Shown one piece after another: positions 10,331 to 22,384 of a stretch of 64,000 nucleotides of DNA. The notes under the pieces are model-generated. The model saw nothing but the letters and a program-made list of their open reading frames with translations. It had not been told where the DNA came from and made no database searches. Each line of letters opens with the position of its first letter. Positions within the stretch are counted from its first letter, which is position 1. This DNA is from Pisolithus tinctorius (Eukaryota; Basidiomycota; Agaricomycetes; Boletales; Pisolithaceae). The DNA lies in the NCBI GenBank assembly GCA_024663395.1, contig JANFAH010000004.1, forward strand, positions 3,410,001 to 3,474,000, read 5' to 3'. The position numbers and the translations under genes were made by a program.

Positions 10331-12663
10331 GACATGGTGTTGCAGGGAGGATGTACCTATTTTGTGTTTAGACAGGGAGAGGCATGGGAGGTGCTGAACA
10401 AGAGAGCGACAACAACAATGTACCAAAAATTTTCTGGAGATGCAGCAGGGCCAGATGCTGGGACAGCACAAAGGTGGTCTGTGAGAGAGACACTGCATGG
10501 CAGGAAGAGAGTAGCAAGAGACTGTGTCAATCCAGATACATGGATGCACAGATCTCGATGTTGGGTGGGATTGATGATAATCTTGACACAACCTTGATTG
10601 TGACATGAATAATGTCATGGCTGTCACAATTATCACACGTGTTTACCCGTACTTCAGACACACCTCCAGTCAGACACATTGTGACCCTGAATTAGAATCA
10701 GGTTCAGGTTCAAGACTGGAACATTACATATACTATTTACAGAGTGGTCAGTCAGCACTGGGCCAATTTCCAGTCTCAATAAATGGTTACATGTAGTAAA
10801 TGATCTGGTAGTTCTACTGCAATACATTTTCTGTGAAGTCCCAAGGGTACCCACCACTAGTGCTCAGCCAAGTGGGTGCTGGCTTGGTGTGACACTGCAA
10901 TTACAAGAATGTCAAATGGCAATTTAGTATTTAGAATGTAGAAGCTGAATACAGTGACAGTGGAGTCACATGACCATGCTATTTGCTATGTATAGTACAA
11001 CAAGTGGTAGTATTGACTCAGAGGCATTTGCTGGCACTTGTGGCAACTGAACATGTGCCAAGGCTGAGAACATGACCTGAACTTTGATGGTGACCTCACT
11101 AGTTGGACTGGTGCCAAACAATGGCACATAAGACTCAAGTATATAATCCCCCCCACTCATTGCCATGTTTTTTCCCTTACTGCATTTCTCTGCAATGCAA
11201 CACTTCCCTCATGGCATGCTTCCTCTCTCTCTTTCCCTCTCTCTCCTCTTTCATGCTTTCTGTCATCTTTGTCTTCCTCTATACCTCAGTCCCTCGTGAT
11301 GGCTGTGGTCAGGTAAGTGTTTCCTTTGATCACATTTTTTCACACTACTTGATTACTGTTACATTGTAGCATCCTTGGCACCTCCTGACTGAATGTAGTC
11401 TGCAGCTACAGGATGTATGGAGGGGCTACCTTCCTCCTTAGATTGTGCTTGGCCAGCGCAATTTTCGGTTGAGGGGTAATATGTTGGGTCTGGGGGAATA
11501 GTCTGTGCCTACATTGTAGGCCAGCTCATATGGGGTCTGGGGGCTAGTCTGTGCCTACATTGTAGGTCAGCTTATGATGTTTTATTTGGTCTGTACCCAC
11601 CTGTGTGGGTCAGCCTATGATGTTTTTTCTGTGTGGTATGTGCTAGTATATATTGGTAGTAGCTAGTTGGTAAGAGCCTTTGGTGTAGTGAGTATTCAAC
11701 TTTTGTATAATCTATGTTGTACTGACATAAACCTTCTAGAGCAGTTTGTCTTTGTCCCTGGTGAATAGTCAACCTCAGGTATGTCAACTTTGCAAAGTTT
11801 TGTTGATGCTGATATGCTTTCAGGATCTTTGTTATCATCTCTTGTGCGCTTTTTTGGGAACTTGGTTGAATTGAGGACAGTTTTTATTGGCCCAACTGTA
11901 CTTCTGGAGGAGGGCCCCCTCTGGAATGCAGGCAAGCCTTGGTTTCTTATGCAACCATTATGCTTTTGTAGTTGAAATTGTAACTGTAGTTGAATTTATG
12001 TATGGACTTGTGAATGTCACTGCTTTGATTGTATTTGAATGCTGTGTGGGAATCTATGCCTCTTTTTTTGAATGAAGCATGTGCTAACCCTAACCCTAGC
12101 ATAAGACTTGGTGTATTTCTTCATGCAAGTCTGCTTCTAACCCTAACCTTAGCAAATGACTTGGTGTATTGTTTCATGTCAGTCTGCCTAGCTGGTGGAT
12201 GGTGCTAGATTAACACTGGTGATCCATGGCTGATCTTGTTAAGCAAGGTTTCCCTTTGATGCTCAAGAGCTTGCCAATGGCATTACTAGCAACCCAACAT
12301 CTTCCCTTCAAATGCTGACTGGATGTGTTCCTAGCTGTTGGATATTGCTAGATTGCTAGATTAGTATTGGTGTTCCATGGTTTCCCATGATGCTCAAGAG
12401 ATTGCTGGACTGGATTGACTTGGAGTTCAACTGCTGCTGAGTTTGATTGCACCACTCCAGGCCCCTGCTTACATGACTAGATGTTTCAAGAAACATGGTG
12501 TATCTAGTAGACTAAATTGGGTTTCTGGATTCTGGATCTTCCCCCAAGTCAAGCAAGGTCCCTTGTGGAGAATAACTTCCAACTTATGTACTGAGTGATT
12601 TTTAACTATTTTTCTTGCAGTTGAAAAATTGTCCTTTGACCTTTCCAACACCCCCACATCATC
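10331..12663. other. Non-coding interior of the KDZ element
   Basis: I recognise no gene here. 11217-11290 is a long CT-rich tract and 11137-11150 holds a TATATAAT-like box, which together could be promoter sequence for the dioxygenase gene downstream. 12088-12180 contains an imperfect ~50-bp duplication with short CCCTAA runs. 12190-12400 holds another imperfect duplication around TAGCTG(G/T)TGGAT and GCTAGATT. Confidence 0.5.
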
Positions 12664-13940
12664 ATGGATGATTCCCTGCATACAATGGTGGTTGGAATGC
12701 TGAAGGCTGCCTTTGGGACAGTCCCTATCATCTCTTCCAGCTCTATTTTCTCAAATCACCAGCTCAGGAAGCCAAGGTAAGCCATAAGCAGTGATGCTAC
12801 ACTTGCTATGTATTTAGTTGGATAATAGACTTCAATCCTTGGCTGAGTTAACCCAAGTCAGGGCAACATTGCAAGGGGAATCTGGTCTAACTTCAGATGC
12901 TATTACATCTTTGGAAGTTAGGCTGGCATCCACAGTCATTACACATGCCATCCTCAATCCCTGTAGGTGATGTTCCACAACAATTGCAAGTGATCCAAGT
13001 CTGACCCTTAATAGATGTGTTGCATTGGGATGCAGACAGGTTTTCTGAACCATTGGTGCATGCCAAGGACAGGACCATCCATTTTGAAACCCAAGAATTG
13101 GGTATATCAATGCTCCTGCCACAGTTCTGGATGTGCATGGCAGGGTGATAGTATGGTATCTGCCTGGTATCATTCCAGATGCAAGGATAGTGAGTGTTTT
13201 CATTCTCTGACAACCCTTTGCTACAGCTGTTATATCATAGGAACTTCTCAATTCCCTTCTCCTTTCCATAAAAGACAATCTTCAGGCTGAGCCCAAGAAC
13301 AAGCCAAAAGACAACAGCAAGCTTAACAAACGATATGGCCATCAGCATCAGCCTGTTGACCAAGTCATGTATGGACATGGCAGGATTTCCATGTCTCCTG
13401 CCACATTCCAACAGGCTCATGAGGTTTGTCCAGGTGCTGTGATTTCCATGGTAGGGGCTGACAAATTTAAAGAGGTTGGTTGATACACTCTATCAAAGCA
13501 CATCCCTCACACAGAAAGCCAATAGGGAATGGCTGCTCAAGATTTCTTATGTGGAACACTTCTGGAGCAATATAACAAAGGTCTCATTGCCAGATATGGC
13601 CAGGGCTGGTGGTCAAGCAATGTTGGCCAAGGCTGGCAGGGTGGAGAATGAGATATCCCTGGATTGGCCATCAGTCTATACCAACATTGATATTATTGTC
13701 AATCAGGAAACTCCCTCTCACTGAGATGTCACATTGACCCCAACCCTTCTGGATTTATTAGTGAGCCTGGGTTCTCACAATGCAAAATTCCTTATTCCAG
13801 ATCTGGGGGCTGAGCTGGCTTATTCCCCAGGCACCATGATTTTCCTATCAGGAAAAATCCTTCAACATTCTGTGCCAAAGTGGGAGAAGGGAGAAAGAAT
13901 TGCATTGGTGCATTATATGAAGGACAAAGTACATGACTGA
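12664..13940 (+). pseudogene. TET/JBP-type 2-oxoglutarate/Fe(II) dioxygenase (decayed)
   Basis: The likely start is ATG 12664, with a donor GTAAGCC near 12777 and an acceptor near 12830. The C-terminal catalytic part is clear: SLDWPSVYTNID, a PSH-stop-DV segment that is the expected HxD iron motif, then LIPDLGAELAYSPGTMIF, and finally LQHSVPKWEKGERIALVHY with the distal iron His and the 2OG-binding Arg. The upstream frame gives VLDVHGRVIVWYLPGIIPDA, as in the fungal family. Enzymes of this family oxidise 5-methylcytosine or thymine in DNA. TGA at 13722 falls exactly between H and D, and TGA at 13938 follows VHD. Other frame breaks are present at about 13020-13500, so this copy is not functional. 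Confidence 0.75.
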
Positions 13941-14310
13941 CTCAAGGTCACAAGACCAGCATGGACTACCCAAAAGGACATTCTTGGGTTGGCTGTCAGG
14001 TACACTTAAAATACATTTTAGTGGCAATGTTTGGGTACAAATATTTTAAATACATCTGATAACCTTGGTCTGGACTTGTGTGGTATTGTTTTGGGGATGA
14101 AAAATTTTCAATACAGCTGAAAACCTTGCTTTTGACTCTTCCTGTGCTCAATCATGTGTCATCAGAGAACCAAAGTCCTTGGCAAAAGCTCTGCAGGAGG
14201 TTTGTATAAATTTGAAGTCACTAAAACCCAGAGAGGAAAGGACACCTACAAGGAGGTGGATGCCAGACACCTCTACCTCCCATCTCAGAGTCAACCTTCA
14301 ACTCCAAGGA

Positions 14311-16031
14311 TGTTACGATACGTACTCTTTTCCTTTCTTCTCTTTTCTTTTCATCTTATCTTATCTCTTGGACTTGGTCCGGGTTCCAGCCTGGGCCTTG
14401 CCTCACCTTTACCATACCCTCCCCTTCTAGTATGTTCCGCTCCACTGTGATGTCACGAGCCTCATGTATGCCTCACCATAGCCTCATGTACTGTAGTATA
14501 AGTACTGTTACTCAATCGCCCAACTAGCTCCAAGCTAGTTCATTTGGGTCTTCGAGTCCTAAGTTTGCCTGCTTCTAACCGCTTCCTCTTCTCTCCTCTT
14601 ACTCTTCTCTGTTGGTTCTTGGTGCGAGCCTACAACAAACCCTGTTGTTTAGGTCTCGTCACACTTGAACTAGCTTCTTATCATTGTACCCTCACACCGT
14701 CTGTCACCATTCCTCGTTTCCTCCGCGAAGGCTCGTGGGTGTACTTGCCAAGTCCCCCAGCCTCAGAACCCAACCCCAACCTCTACATTCCGTATATCCC
14801 TGAGTGACGCTCACTCACTCCGCTGTTTGACCACAACCTCTACTCCCTTCCCCCACCCCCCTCTTATCCCTTCTCCATTGAATCCATCTTCCCTTGCTCA
14901 GTCCCTGCTGAACCACAGCAACCCCATTACAACCTCTGCCCCCATCAAACACTAAAACGTCCAGATCGCTATGGAAGGCATTCAGGACCAGCTCACTGAC
15001 CTCCGCGACACCCTCGACACCCTCCGTGACAAAAACTACCACTTAAACAACGAGCTAAGAGATGCTCAAGGAACGATCGCGACCATTGAGGGTCAGTGAA
15101 ACCAGTGGAATGCCCTCCCTGCAGATGTAATCCAGAGGAGGATAGAGGTGATGGCCGACCCAGGTCAGTATGCCGGTGATCGCGCTAAGTTTTCTGAATG
15201 GTGGGTGAAGATGAAGGTATGGGTCACACAGAATAGGACTGCCCTGCTGACCCCCCAAGACAAGTGTACTGCAGTATGGTCCCACATGACAGGCCCTGTA
15301 GCTGGAAGATTCGCTCAAGCCAAATTCTCACTTGCTATTGTCATGGGAGTGTGGCCTGACACGGCCGAGATGATCAAGGACATTGATAGGTTCTTTGCTC
15401 CCCAGACAGACATCGAGTGGGCAAAGGCTCAGATGTGCATGATGCACCAGGGAAACTCTCGCTATGAGGAGTTTTATGCAAAGTTTGAATCCCTGAAAGT
15501 ACAAGGACAGGTCACTGATGAAACCGCCGGCTTCCTACTGGAAAATGCTGTCCATCCCACCATTGTAAAGGAAGCCCTAAGGAGGGGATACACCCAAGGC
15601 AATTACCTCCAAATGACCGTCGCCTTCTGAGAAGCTGCCCTTGCTAGGGATTGCTTCAAACTCCTCTACAATCACTATCCTGACAAACCCGCCCCCCATT
15701 CCTCTTATAACTGCCCCTCATACTCCCCCTGCTTCACTCCCACTGGCACCCAACCCGGTCGTGGCGCCCCCATGGAAATTGGCGCTGCTCGCTTCCCTCC
15801 TCACCCCGTCCCTTCCCACATCAAATGTTTCGACTGTCAAGGGAATCATTATAAGCATGATTGCCCTCGTGCTAAAGGAAAAGGCCCTGTCAAACCCAAC
15901 ATATGGGAGGTGACTCAAGAAGCACAGGAGCTGGCTCTCCGACAGATGTCATTCAAGGAAATGCAGGCCTTCTTCTACGACAAGCAGATCAATGAGATGA
16001 AGAGTCAGGGAAAAGAGTACGTATCGTAACA
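14311..16031 (+). mobile_element. 1.7-kb gag-bearing element with inverted ends and 5-bp target duplication
   Basis: 14311-14333 (starting TGTTACGATACGTACTC) and 16009-16031 are perfect 23-bp inverted repeats with TG...CA termini. AAGGA flanks both sides (14306-14310, 16032-16036). It interrupts the KDZ transposase N-terminus. Inside are LTR-like sequence (about 14446-14661, related to 44770-45000) and a gag gene whose last codons lie in the right inverted repeat. No second LTR or pol is present. A start of the same type (TGTTATGATAGGTACAC) occurs at 31257, so this is a family. CpG is commoner here than in the host KDZ element, which fits a younger insertion. Confidence 0.82.
15148..16029 (+). 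pseudogene. Ty3/gypsy-type Gag with zinc knuckle
   Basis: A capsid-type Gag (MMADPGQYAGDRAKFSEWW; later FFAPQTDIEWAKAQMCMMHQ and GFLLENAVHPTIVKEALRRGY). An in-frame TGA at 15628 (AF-stop-EAALAR) separates it from the rest, which stays in frame. This carries a knuckle CFDCQGNHYKHDC (C-x2-C-x3-H-x4-C) at about 15826 and ends EYVS-stop at 16029 within the right inverted repeat. Apart from the TGA the frame looks intact. Gag would form the particle of a retrotransposon and needs enzymes from another copy. Confidence 0.82.
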
Positions 16032-19000
16032 AAGGACCCCCAGGACAATAGGCTCCCAAAATGTTGTCCCAGACTCCTTTGACATGCCTACCTTGGACTG
16101 GAATGATGAGGAAGATACCCCAAATACTAGGAGGGTTACCAAGGTGGGAAGTTTTGCCTGATACTGCATTGGCTAAATTATCCCCTAGAGTCAAAATGAT
16201 TTCATCAGAGAATGGCTGCCTGGGAGAGCAGAATATCTCAAAGTCATTCTCAAGGGAGAGCAGCTGGCTAAGGGGGGAATATGCAAGCAGTGCTGTCAGG
16301 CAGAAGGAAGTATCAGATGCATGTCCTGCATTGGTGTGCATGCCTGGCGTGGTCCTTGTGCTGTGAAAGTGCATCAAAATCTTCCATTCCACAAGGTACA
16401 AAGATGGAATGCTACTCATTACCAGGCTACCTCCTTGATGGAACTTGGGTTCCTTTGGCACATTGGCCATGGGGGTCATCCTTGCCCTCAAAACAGACAG
16501 AATCGAGATCCAGACTCAGAGGAATTGGGCTATACTTCTGGGGAAGGGCCTCCCAATTACAGGTCAATGGCAGTCATATCCTGTAGCCTCCATGTTAACC
16601 TCTGGTAGCAGGAGATCCTTCAGATCAAAAATGACCATAGTGCACACAGAAGGAATTTTCACTCATGAGATTTCTTGGTGCAGTTGCCCTGGGTCAGATC
16701 CAATGGACTGGCACCTTGATTTACTCAGGGAAAGACTCTTTCCAGCCAGTATAACAAAGCCCAAAACTGCTTTCACCTTTGATGTTCTTAATCACTTTCT
16801 CATTGATGCCCTGGAGTGCAAGACTTCAGCTATGAGTTTCTATCAGAAGCTGAAGAGGTTCACCAACAATGCATTTCCTGACTGTATACCAGTTGAGTGC
16901 CATGCACTATTTGCTCTTAGGGGGTTCTATTAATGCATTCATTTCCAATTAGGACAGGTACTGAGAGCTGATGAGGGTTTCCAGACTGTGGAAGGATTTG
17001 AAACATAGGAAATGGTTTGGCTTTGGTCATGATAAAGAACAAGATCCTAGACAAGGAGAACTTGCACTCTTTTGTCCTGCCTGCCCACAACCAGGTATTA
17101 ATTTACCTCCAGATTGGAAAACCCAATATGACAGGTATGGAGTGATAATCTGTAGGGTTTTGATTTCTAACTCCCCCTCCCCCTTTAGTGATACCATAAT
17201 GAGGCAATATGTCATGGATGGCAACTTCACTGCTCAGCATATGAAAATGAACAAGCCTGAGTTGGATGTGTCATTATCAGATGGAACTGGTTACATGGTT
17301 GCTGAAAAGCCCTACCAGGCCCATCTTGAGCAGTCTTTGGATAACAAGGAGGTGAGTTGTCCCAAGGTCATGGAGTTTAAATGACCCACTGTACTGGTAG
17401 AGATCCACCTGCAGCAATCACAGGGCAATCAATGCTGCTAATATTAACAAGTCCAATCTCTGGTCCACTGGGATTGGTGCCACAGCCTGTGCTCAACATG
17501 GTTGCTTTGTTCCCAATTCTGTGGTGGATTTTCAGAAAGGGGAAAAGTGAGTGGACCTGATGGATGTACTGGAAGCCTTTGGAACTCATTTTGTGCCAGG
17601 TACATGAACACAGATTACTCCATTTGCAGTGCTCTTGATTATCATTCAGAAAGGATCACAAAGGCCCTTGTCATTTATGATGTTGGGTGCCAGTGGAGTA
17701 TTAACTTCCAGAGTTGGGTAAAATCCAGCTGCTCTCTCCATCTCCCTCCCTCCCTGGAAATCATTCCTGCTGTGGGGAAGTTTCATCTTGCTGCCCACAA
17801 ACTCTCTTGCTTTCCAAGATATAGCCTCAACTTTATCAAGGGTGCTGGTCATCTGGATGGTGAAATTTTGGAGATGTTGTGGGCTCCATTCAATAAGATC
17901 TCTCCCACTGCAAGGTCTATGACTCAGGCCCACAGACAAGAAGTGTATGATGACCATATGAGAGATTCTAACTGGAAAAAAATTGTCAACATGGGTGAGA
18001 GACCTTTTCTTCAAAGAGAAGTTAATTTACCCTGTACATCTCAGTTCCTGCACTGTTGAAAAAATACAAGACCTCACACAAGTGCCTAGAAGAAATGAAT
18101 CAGGCATATGAGCAGTTGACAGCTGTTCTAGACCCTGGCCAACTTGCCCAATGGGAGTTGGATGTTCTTGAGGCAGAAGCAAATCAAGGTGATTTCCTAG
18201 ACATTTATTTGTTGAAAGGGGAAAAAGGTCAGTATGTTCCTAAGAAACCCTGGGTGTGTCTGATGGTCTGTAGCCCCTACCATGAGTGAAGTGCAGTTAA
18301 AGCTCATGAAAAATCCACCTGTGTCCCCAGGGAGCCATAGTTCTGTGGCTTGGCTTGTGGAAGGAATTAGCATAGAAGATGCACAGTATGGTCTGTGGTT
18401 TCCAGAAGCAATAGGTTGCTAACCAGACCTGCAGGGACCAGCTAAGATCTGAGCTTAGACAGAGCCACATGTCTACCAGACAAGAAGTCAAAGTCTTGGA
18501 GAAAAGAAAAAGACTTTCTGCCAGGATTGACAAATTCCATGGCACCAGCCAGGCATTTCTCAAAGGTTTGGAGGTGGATGATGTCTTCATACCCCAGGAT
18601 GATCCAGCATTCCTTGGGCAAGGTGAAGAAATTGATGACAATGGAGAGTACTGGGAAGATGATGAGGATTGGGAGGCTACAGAAGAAGGAGAAGAGCCAC
18701 CTGCTGAGCTCATGAGTATATGGATGCCCTCATCCATTGGAGCAACCAAATTGATGGAGCTTGGCCTTCATGACCTCCTCAAAGAAGAAATGGAACTCAG
18801 GATTGGGCAAGCTAATGATTGTCTAGACCAGCTCCAAACCAACCTTGGACACAAGGCAATGTTATACAGACAGAACTTCTGCAGTGCACAATCAACTAGG
18901 GAAGGTACAAGAACCAAGCAGGACATCCAAAAAGTGGTGGCTCAGATAAACAAGCAGGTCAGAAGTTACCAAAGGGCAAGGCAGGCCATTCTCCAGTTGG

Positions 19001-19715
19001 AACCCAATCAAGAGATTGGACAAAAATATCAGGCTATTCAGCCCCAGGACCTGGCAGTGAGTAAGGATGTTACAGAGGAGAACCAGTTTGGGCAGGGAAC
19101 CAGTAAAATGGCATGGTTTTGGATGATGGATGGTGAACAGGGTCAACTGAATGCTGAGAAGGGGGGTTTAATGGAGGAGTGTAAGTGTTAATACTACTCA
19201 AAAAAATCTCACCAATAAATTGTGGGGCAGTTTACAGGATCAATTGGCTCAAAGCAAGGGCAAGAAGGGACAGGTGGAAAGAAGAATTGTCATTGGTGAG
19301 GCTATGAGATGGTTTGGGCCATCTTATGGTTTGAGTTCCAGAAGGACATATGGGAGAAAAGGGCTCTACAATTGTTGGAACCAGGGAAAAAAGCTTATGC
19401 TCATAAGCAGATAGTGTTGTGGACTGACTTTTCCAAAAAGGCCCAATTGATGTTCCAAGGTAAACAAATGGATTGTATTTAGAACATGGGTATATGTGTA
19501 TAGTTTTCTGATTACCCTTGCTTTGCACTTGGTATCTGAATCAAAGTGAATAGCAAATACATCAAAACAATCATACCATAATGGTACCTTTCCTAAAAGA
19601 GTGATGGCTGAAAACTTCAACCTCCTGCCTAAATTGGGAAAGGCTGAAAAATTTTCACCTTGCTTCCAACCTCCATCATCTGTGCTGCTAATTATCCCCC
19701 TGATTTTATTCTCTC

Positions 19716-22091
19716 ATGGCTGATTGGTCTGAAGTCTACTCTGATCTGCTGTCCTCCTATGTGGAGCAGTACACAGATGCCCAAGGGAATCCTGACCTCA
19801 GGGCCCAGATTCTGGCTGATGTGAAATCCCAGATCCTTCAGCAAGCATCTTCAGGATCTGTGGAATTGCCCCAGAACTTGAGAGTGGTATGGTATCTTTT
19901 TCATCAAGTTTCACATATCTCAAGTGTATTTAGGCCATCAGAAGGGTGTTTTTGCCAGAACTAGACCCTGAAGACTGGGATGATGAGGAACACATCATTG
20001 AGAGCATCCTGGCTGCAACAGACAAGAGGAAGGAGCAGCCTGGGACTGGTGAGGATGAGGATGCCAGAGAGGAGAGGACCAGACCTACCAAGGCTGGAAA
20101 TTACAGAAAACCCTTCACTGATTTTACTGCCTCCCAGCAGCTCTTCAAAGAGGACATGGATGCCTATGATAGGGAGAGGAGGGACACCAAGGACCCCAAG
20201 ACCATAGGTCAGAGGACCAAAATCATCCAACAGTGGTGGGAGTCTCTTGCAGATGACAAGAAGGCTGAAGCAGGGAGGGCTGCTTCCAAGTGGAATAAGT
20301 TGGGTGCTCCAAAAGAAACTCATGAATTGTCAGTGCTGGTCTACTTCAAATGTCCTATACTAATCATGCAATAATTCAGGTACAGGAGAAAAAATTTCCC
20401 AACATGGCCAGAGACTTTATTGACACAGTCAGGCAGACCATGGGGTCAAATATAGTGATGTTTCTGGCTCATGAGACTACTGATTCTCAGATCAAGATGG
20501 CAGTGTAAGTTCCCCTTTACCTTGTCTATCCAATGCTAATGAAGAAACCTAGCTTTGAAACACAACCCCCTGATGGGAAGAAGGCCTTCTCAGAGTCTTC
20601 AGAGACCACCAAGGATTGGGTTCTAAAGGGAGAGCAAATGTTGACCAATTATCTTTTGACTGAAGCTGGTAAGTGATAAACATAGGTGATCAATGTAATA
20701 TGTGTACCTAGGTTGATTCCATACTCAGCTGAGGAAGATTTGAATGATGAGAATCCCCAGGTGGAGATAGCCCTGGATGATGAAGGAAACCCAGAGGTAC
20801 CAGCTTGGACTGGTCAGAAACTGAAGGTCCAGCAGAGTTTGGCAAGAATGGTCTTCCAGGCTGCCTATGGTATGTTCTTGATTGTCAAGTGCATCTACAG
20901 TTGTTGATGGAAGTTGGAAACATAGCAAAGTTTACAGGGAAGCCCAAGGCCAAGGTTCCCTGGGGCCTGCTTATCAAGTCCCATTTGGAGTATCTGAGTT
21001 CTGATTCCATCCCAGAAGGATTTGTGATGAAAGATCCTTCAAAATGGACCAAGGCTGACATGTGGATGCTTTGGAATCATTGGAATTCCCAAGAGGAGGA
21101 GGATAAGGTGATTGTTTCATTCATCAAGTGCAAAAAGGAGGATGAGCCATTGGGAAGGCCCTGGAACAGGAAAACCCCATCCAAAAAGAGAGAGTGGATG
21201 AGCCCTGGGGAGGACAGTGAAGCTGGGGTGGAGGCCAAGCCCTCAGATTTAGGGGAAGAAATTGGTGGGGCTGGTATGACCCCTATAGCAACTTCATCAG
21301 GGGCCCAGGATATCCTGGACTCTGGGAGGGCCCCATCTGAAGATACCCCTCATGAATCCAGCCCTGCTTGTCATGCCAATGGGGACAGGGTGAAATATTT
21401 AAAGTCCCTTTGCATCATGCCCAGGTACCAGGAACTTGTTGAGCTTGTAGATGGCTTGCCAGAGACAGTAAGTGATAAACTTCCTTCAAACACCAGGTTA
21501 ACAAACATTTTGTACAGGAACCTGATGCTGGACCAGTCAACCTGCCTGTCTGGGCATCTTGGGCCTGGAGTGCCCAGTATTTGCCCAGGAGATGCATGGC
21601 AATGGGGATTCCTTCTGGAAGGCACTGTATCAATTGCAAAGTGAACAGTTTGCATCCACCCAGAAAGGTCTTACCATTGTACTGGGATTTGGTTTGTTGT
21701 GGAGGGAGTGCAAAAGAGCACAGGACATAGAATCAGATGACCCTGAAGCTGCTAATCTGGGCTTTTTGCTAGGCTCAGGTCTTGATATCCACAAGGGGGA
21801 AGATGGTATGGTGCAGTGGGGCTGGTAGTTGCAAGACTGCAGCAGAATTCTGGTGGCTCAAGCAGAGCACTTGGTGCACAGGAAAAAACTGGGGTCAGTG
21901 CAGGGGCTTCCTGTCCCACCCAGGGGGGTGGCATGAAGGAATCCCGGAATACAAGAAAGGATGTGAGGAAAAGAAAAAGGGGAGGCAGTGGGGATGTTGA
22001 TCAGAAGATGGATAAGGAGGGTGAAGAGGCAAGCAAGAAATCAACTAGAGCTCATCAACCAACCAAGAGAGTTCTGGGTCTTGGTCTATAG
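19716..22091 (+). CDS. HMG-like accessory protein of the KDZ element
   Basis: A multi-exon gene starts at ATG 19716 (MADWSEVYSDLLSSYVEQ). Donors are near 19888, 20326, 20506 (GTAAGT), 20669 (GTAAGT), 20873 (GTATGT) and 21470 (GTAAGT). After an acidic stretch (DPEDWDDEEH), residues translated from about 20105-20320 (KPFTDFTASQQLFKEDMDAY, then IIQQWWESLADDKK and AASKWNKLGAPKE) resemble an HMG-box-like helical unit that recurs next to fungal transposons. The middle part is PKAKVPWGLLIKSHLEYL. The C-terminus is basic (DVRKRKRGGSGDV, GEEASKKSTRAHQPTKR), like a nuclear signal. DNA binding is inferred. Exon ends are approximate and the last ~500 bp are the least certain. Confidence 0.6.
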
Positions 22092-22384
22092 ATAAACTGT
22101 AGATGGTGTGAATCAAAAGGATCCCTATATATGGCTACCCATGCTCATTGCAAGTTTCAAACCCTGTGAGATCACTGACATCACCTGGAGGGGAAGAATG
22201 GCCATGGATTCAGGGGGTAAGGCCACCCCCAGTGAGGTGGCCAACACTGGTCTCAGGGGGTATGTCCATCTGGAAGTGTCATAAGAGTCAATACTTCTGG
22301 TAACATCTAAATTGACAAGCAATTGATTATGCCAAGGGAATTTTCAGGGTTTGGCCATCCCTACTTCCAGGTGGTGAGGTCTGT

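Larger units (their letters stand above)
14154..19191 (+). pseudogene. KDZ transposase, interrupted
   Basis: The N-terminus (KTQRGKDTYKEVDARHLYLP) runs to 14310 and resumes after the nested element at 16032. A CxC2-like cysteine cluster follows (CKQCCQAEGSIRCMSC, then GPCAVKVHQNLPFHKVQRW and GHGGHPCP), then HTEGIFTHEISWCSCPGS and a TaFTFdvLnhF-type segment. The catalytic region has CPACPQPGINLPPDW, DGNF (17217), STCSNHRAIN, YDVGCQW (17676) and GAGHLDGEILEMLW (17841). The tail is LRIGQANDCLDQLQTNLGHK and ends at 19191. Several introns of about 46-60 bp are needed; the one near 16562-16608 keeps phase. It is inactivated by the 1.7-kb insertion and by TGA at 16962 inside DRY-stop-ELMR. One family Arg (ACARHG) has become Gln. 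Confidence 0.9.

Noticed and set aside
12088..12160. Interstitial telomere-like CCCTAA runs
   Set aside because: Only two or three copies within a local duplication. Too short to be a telomere relic.
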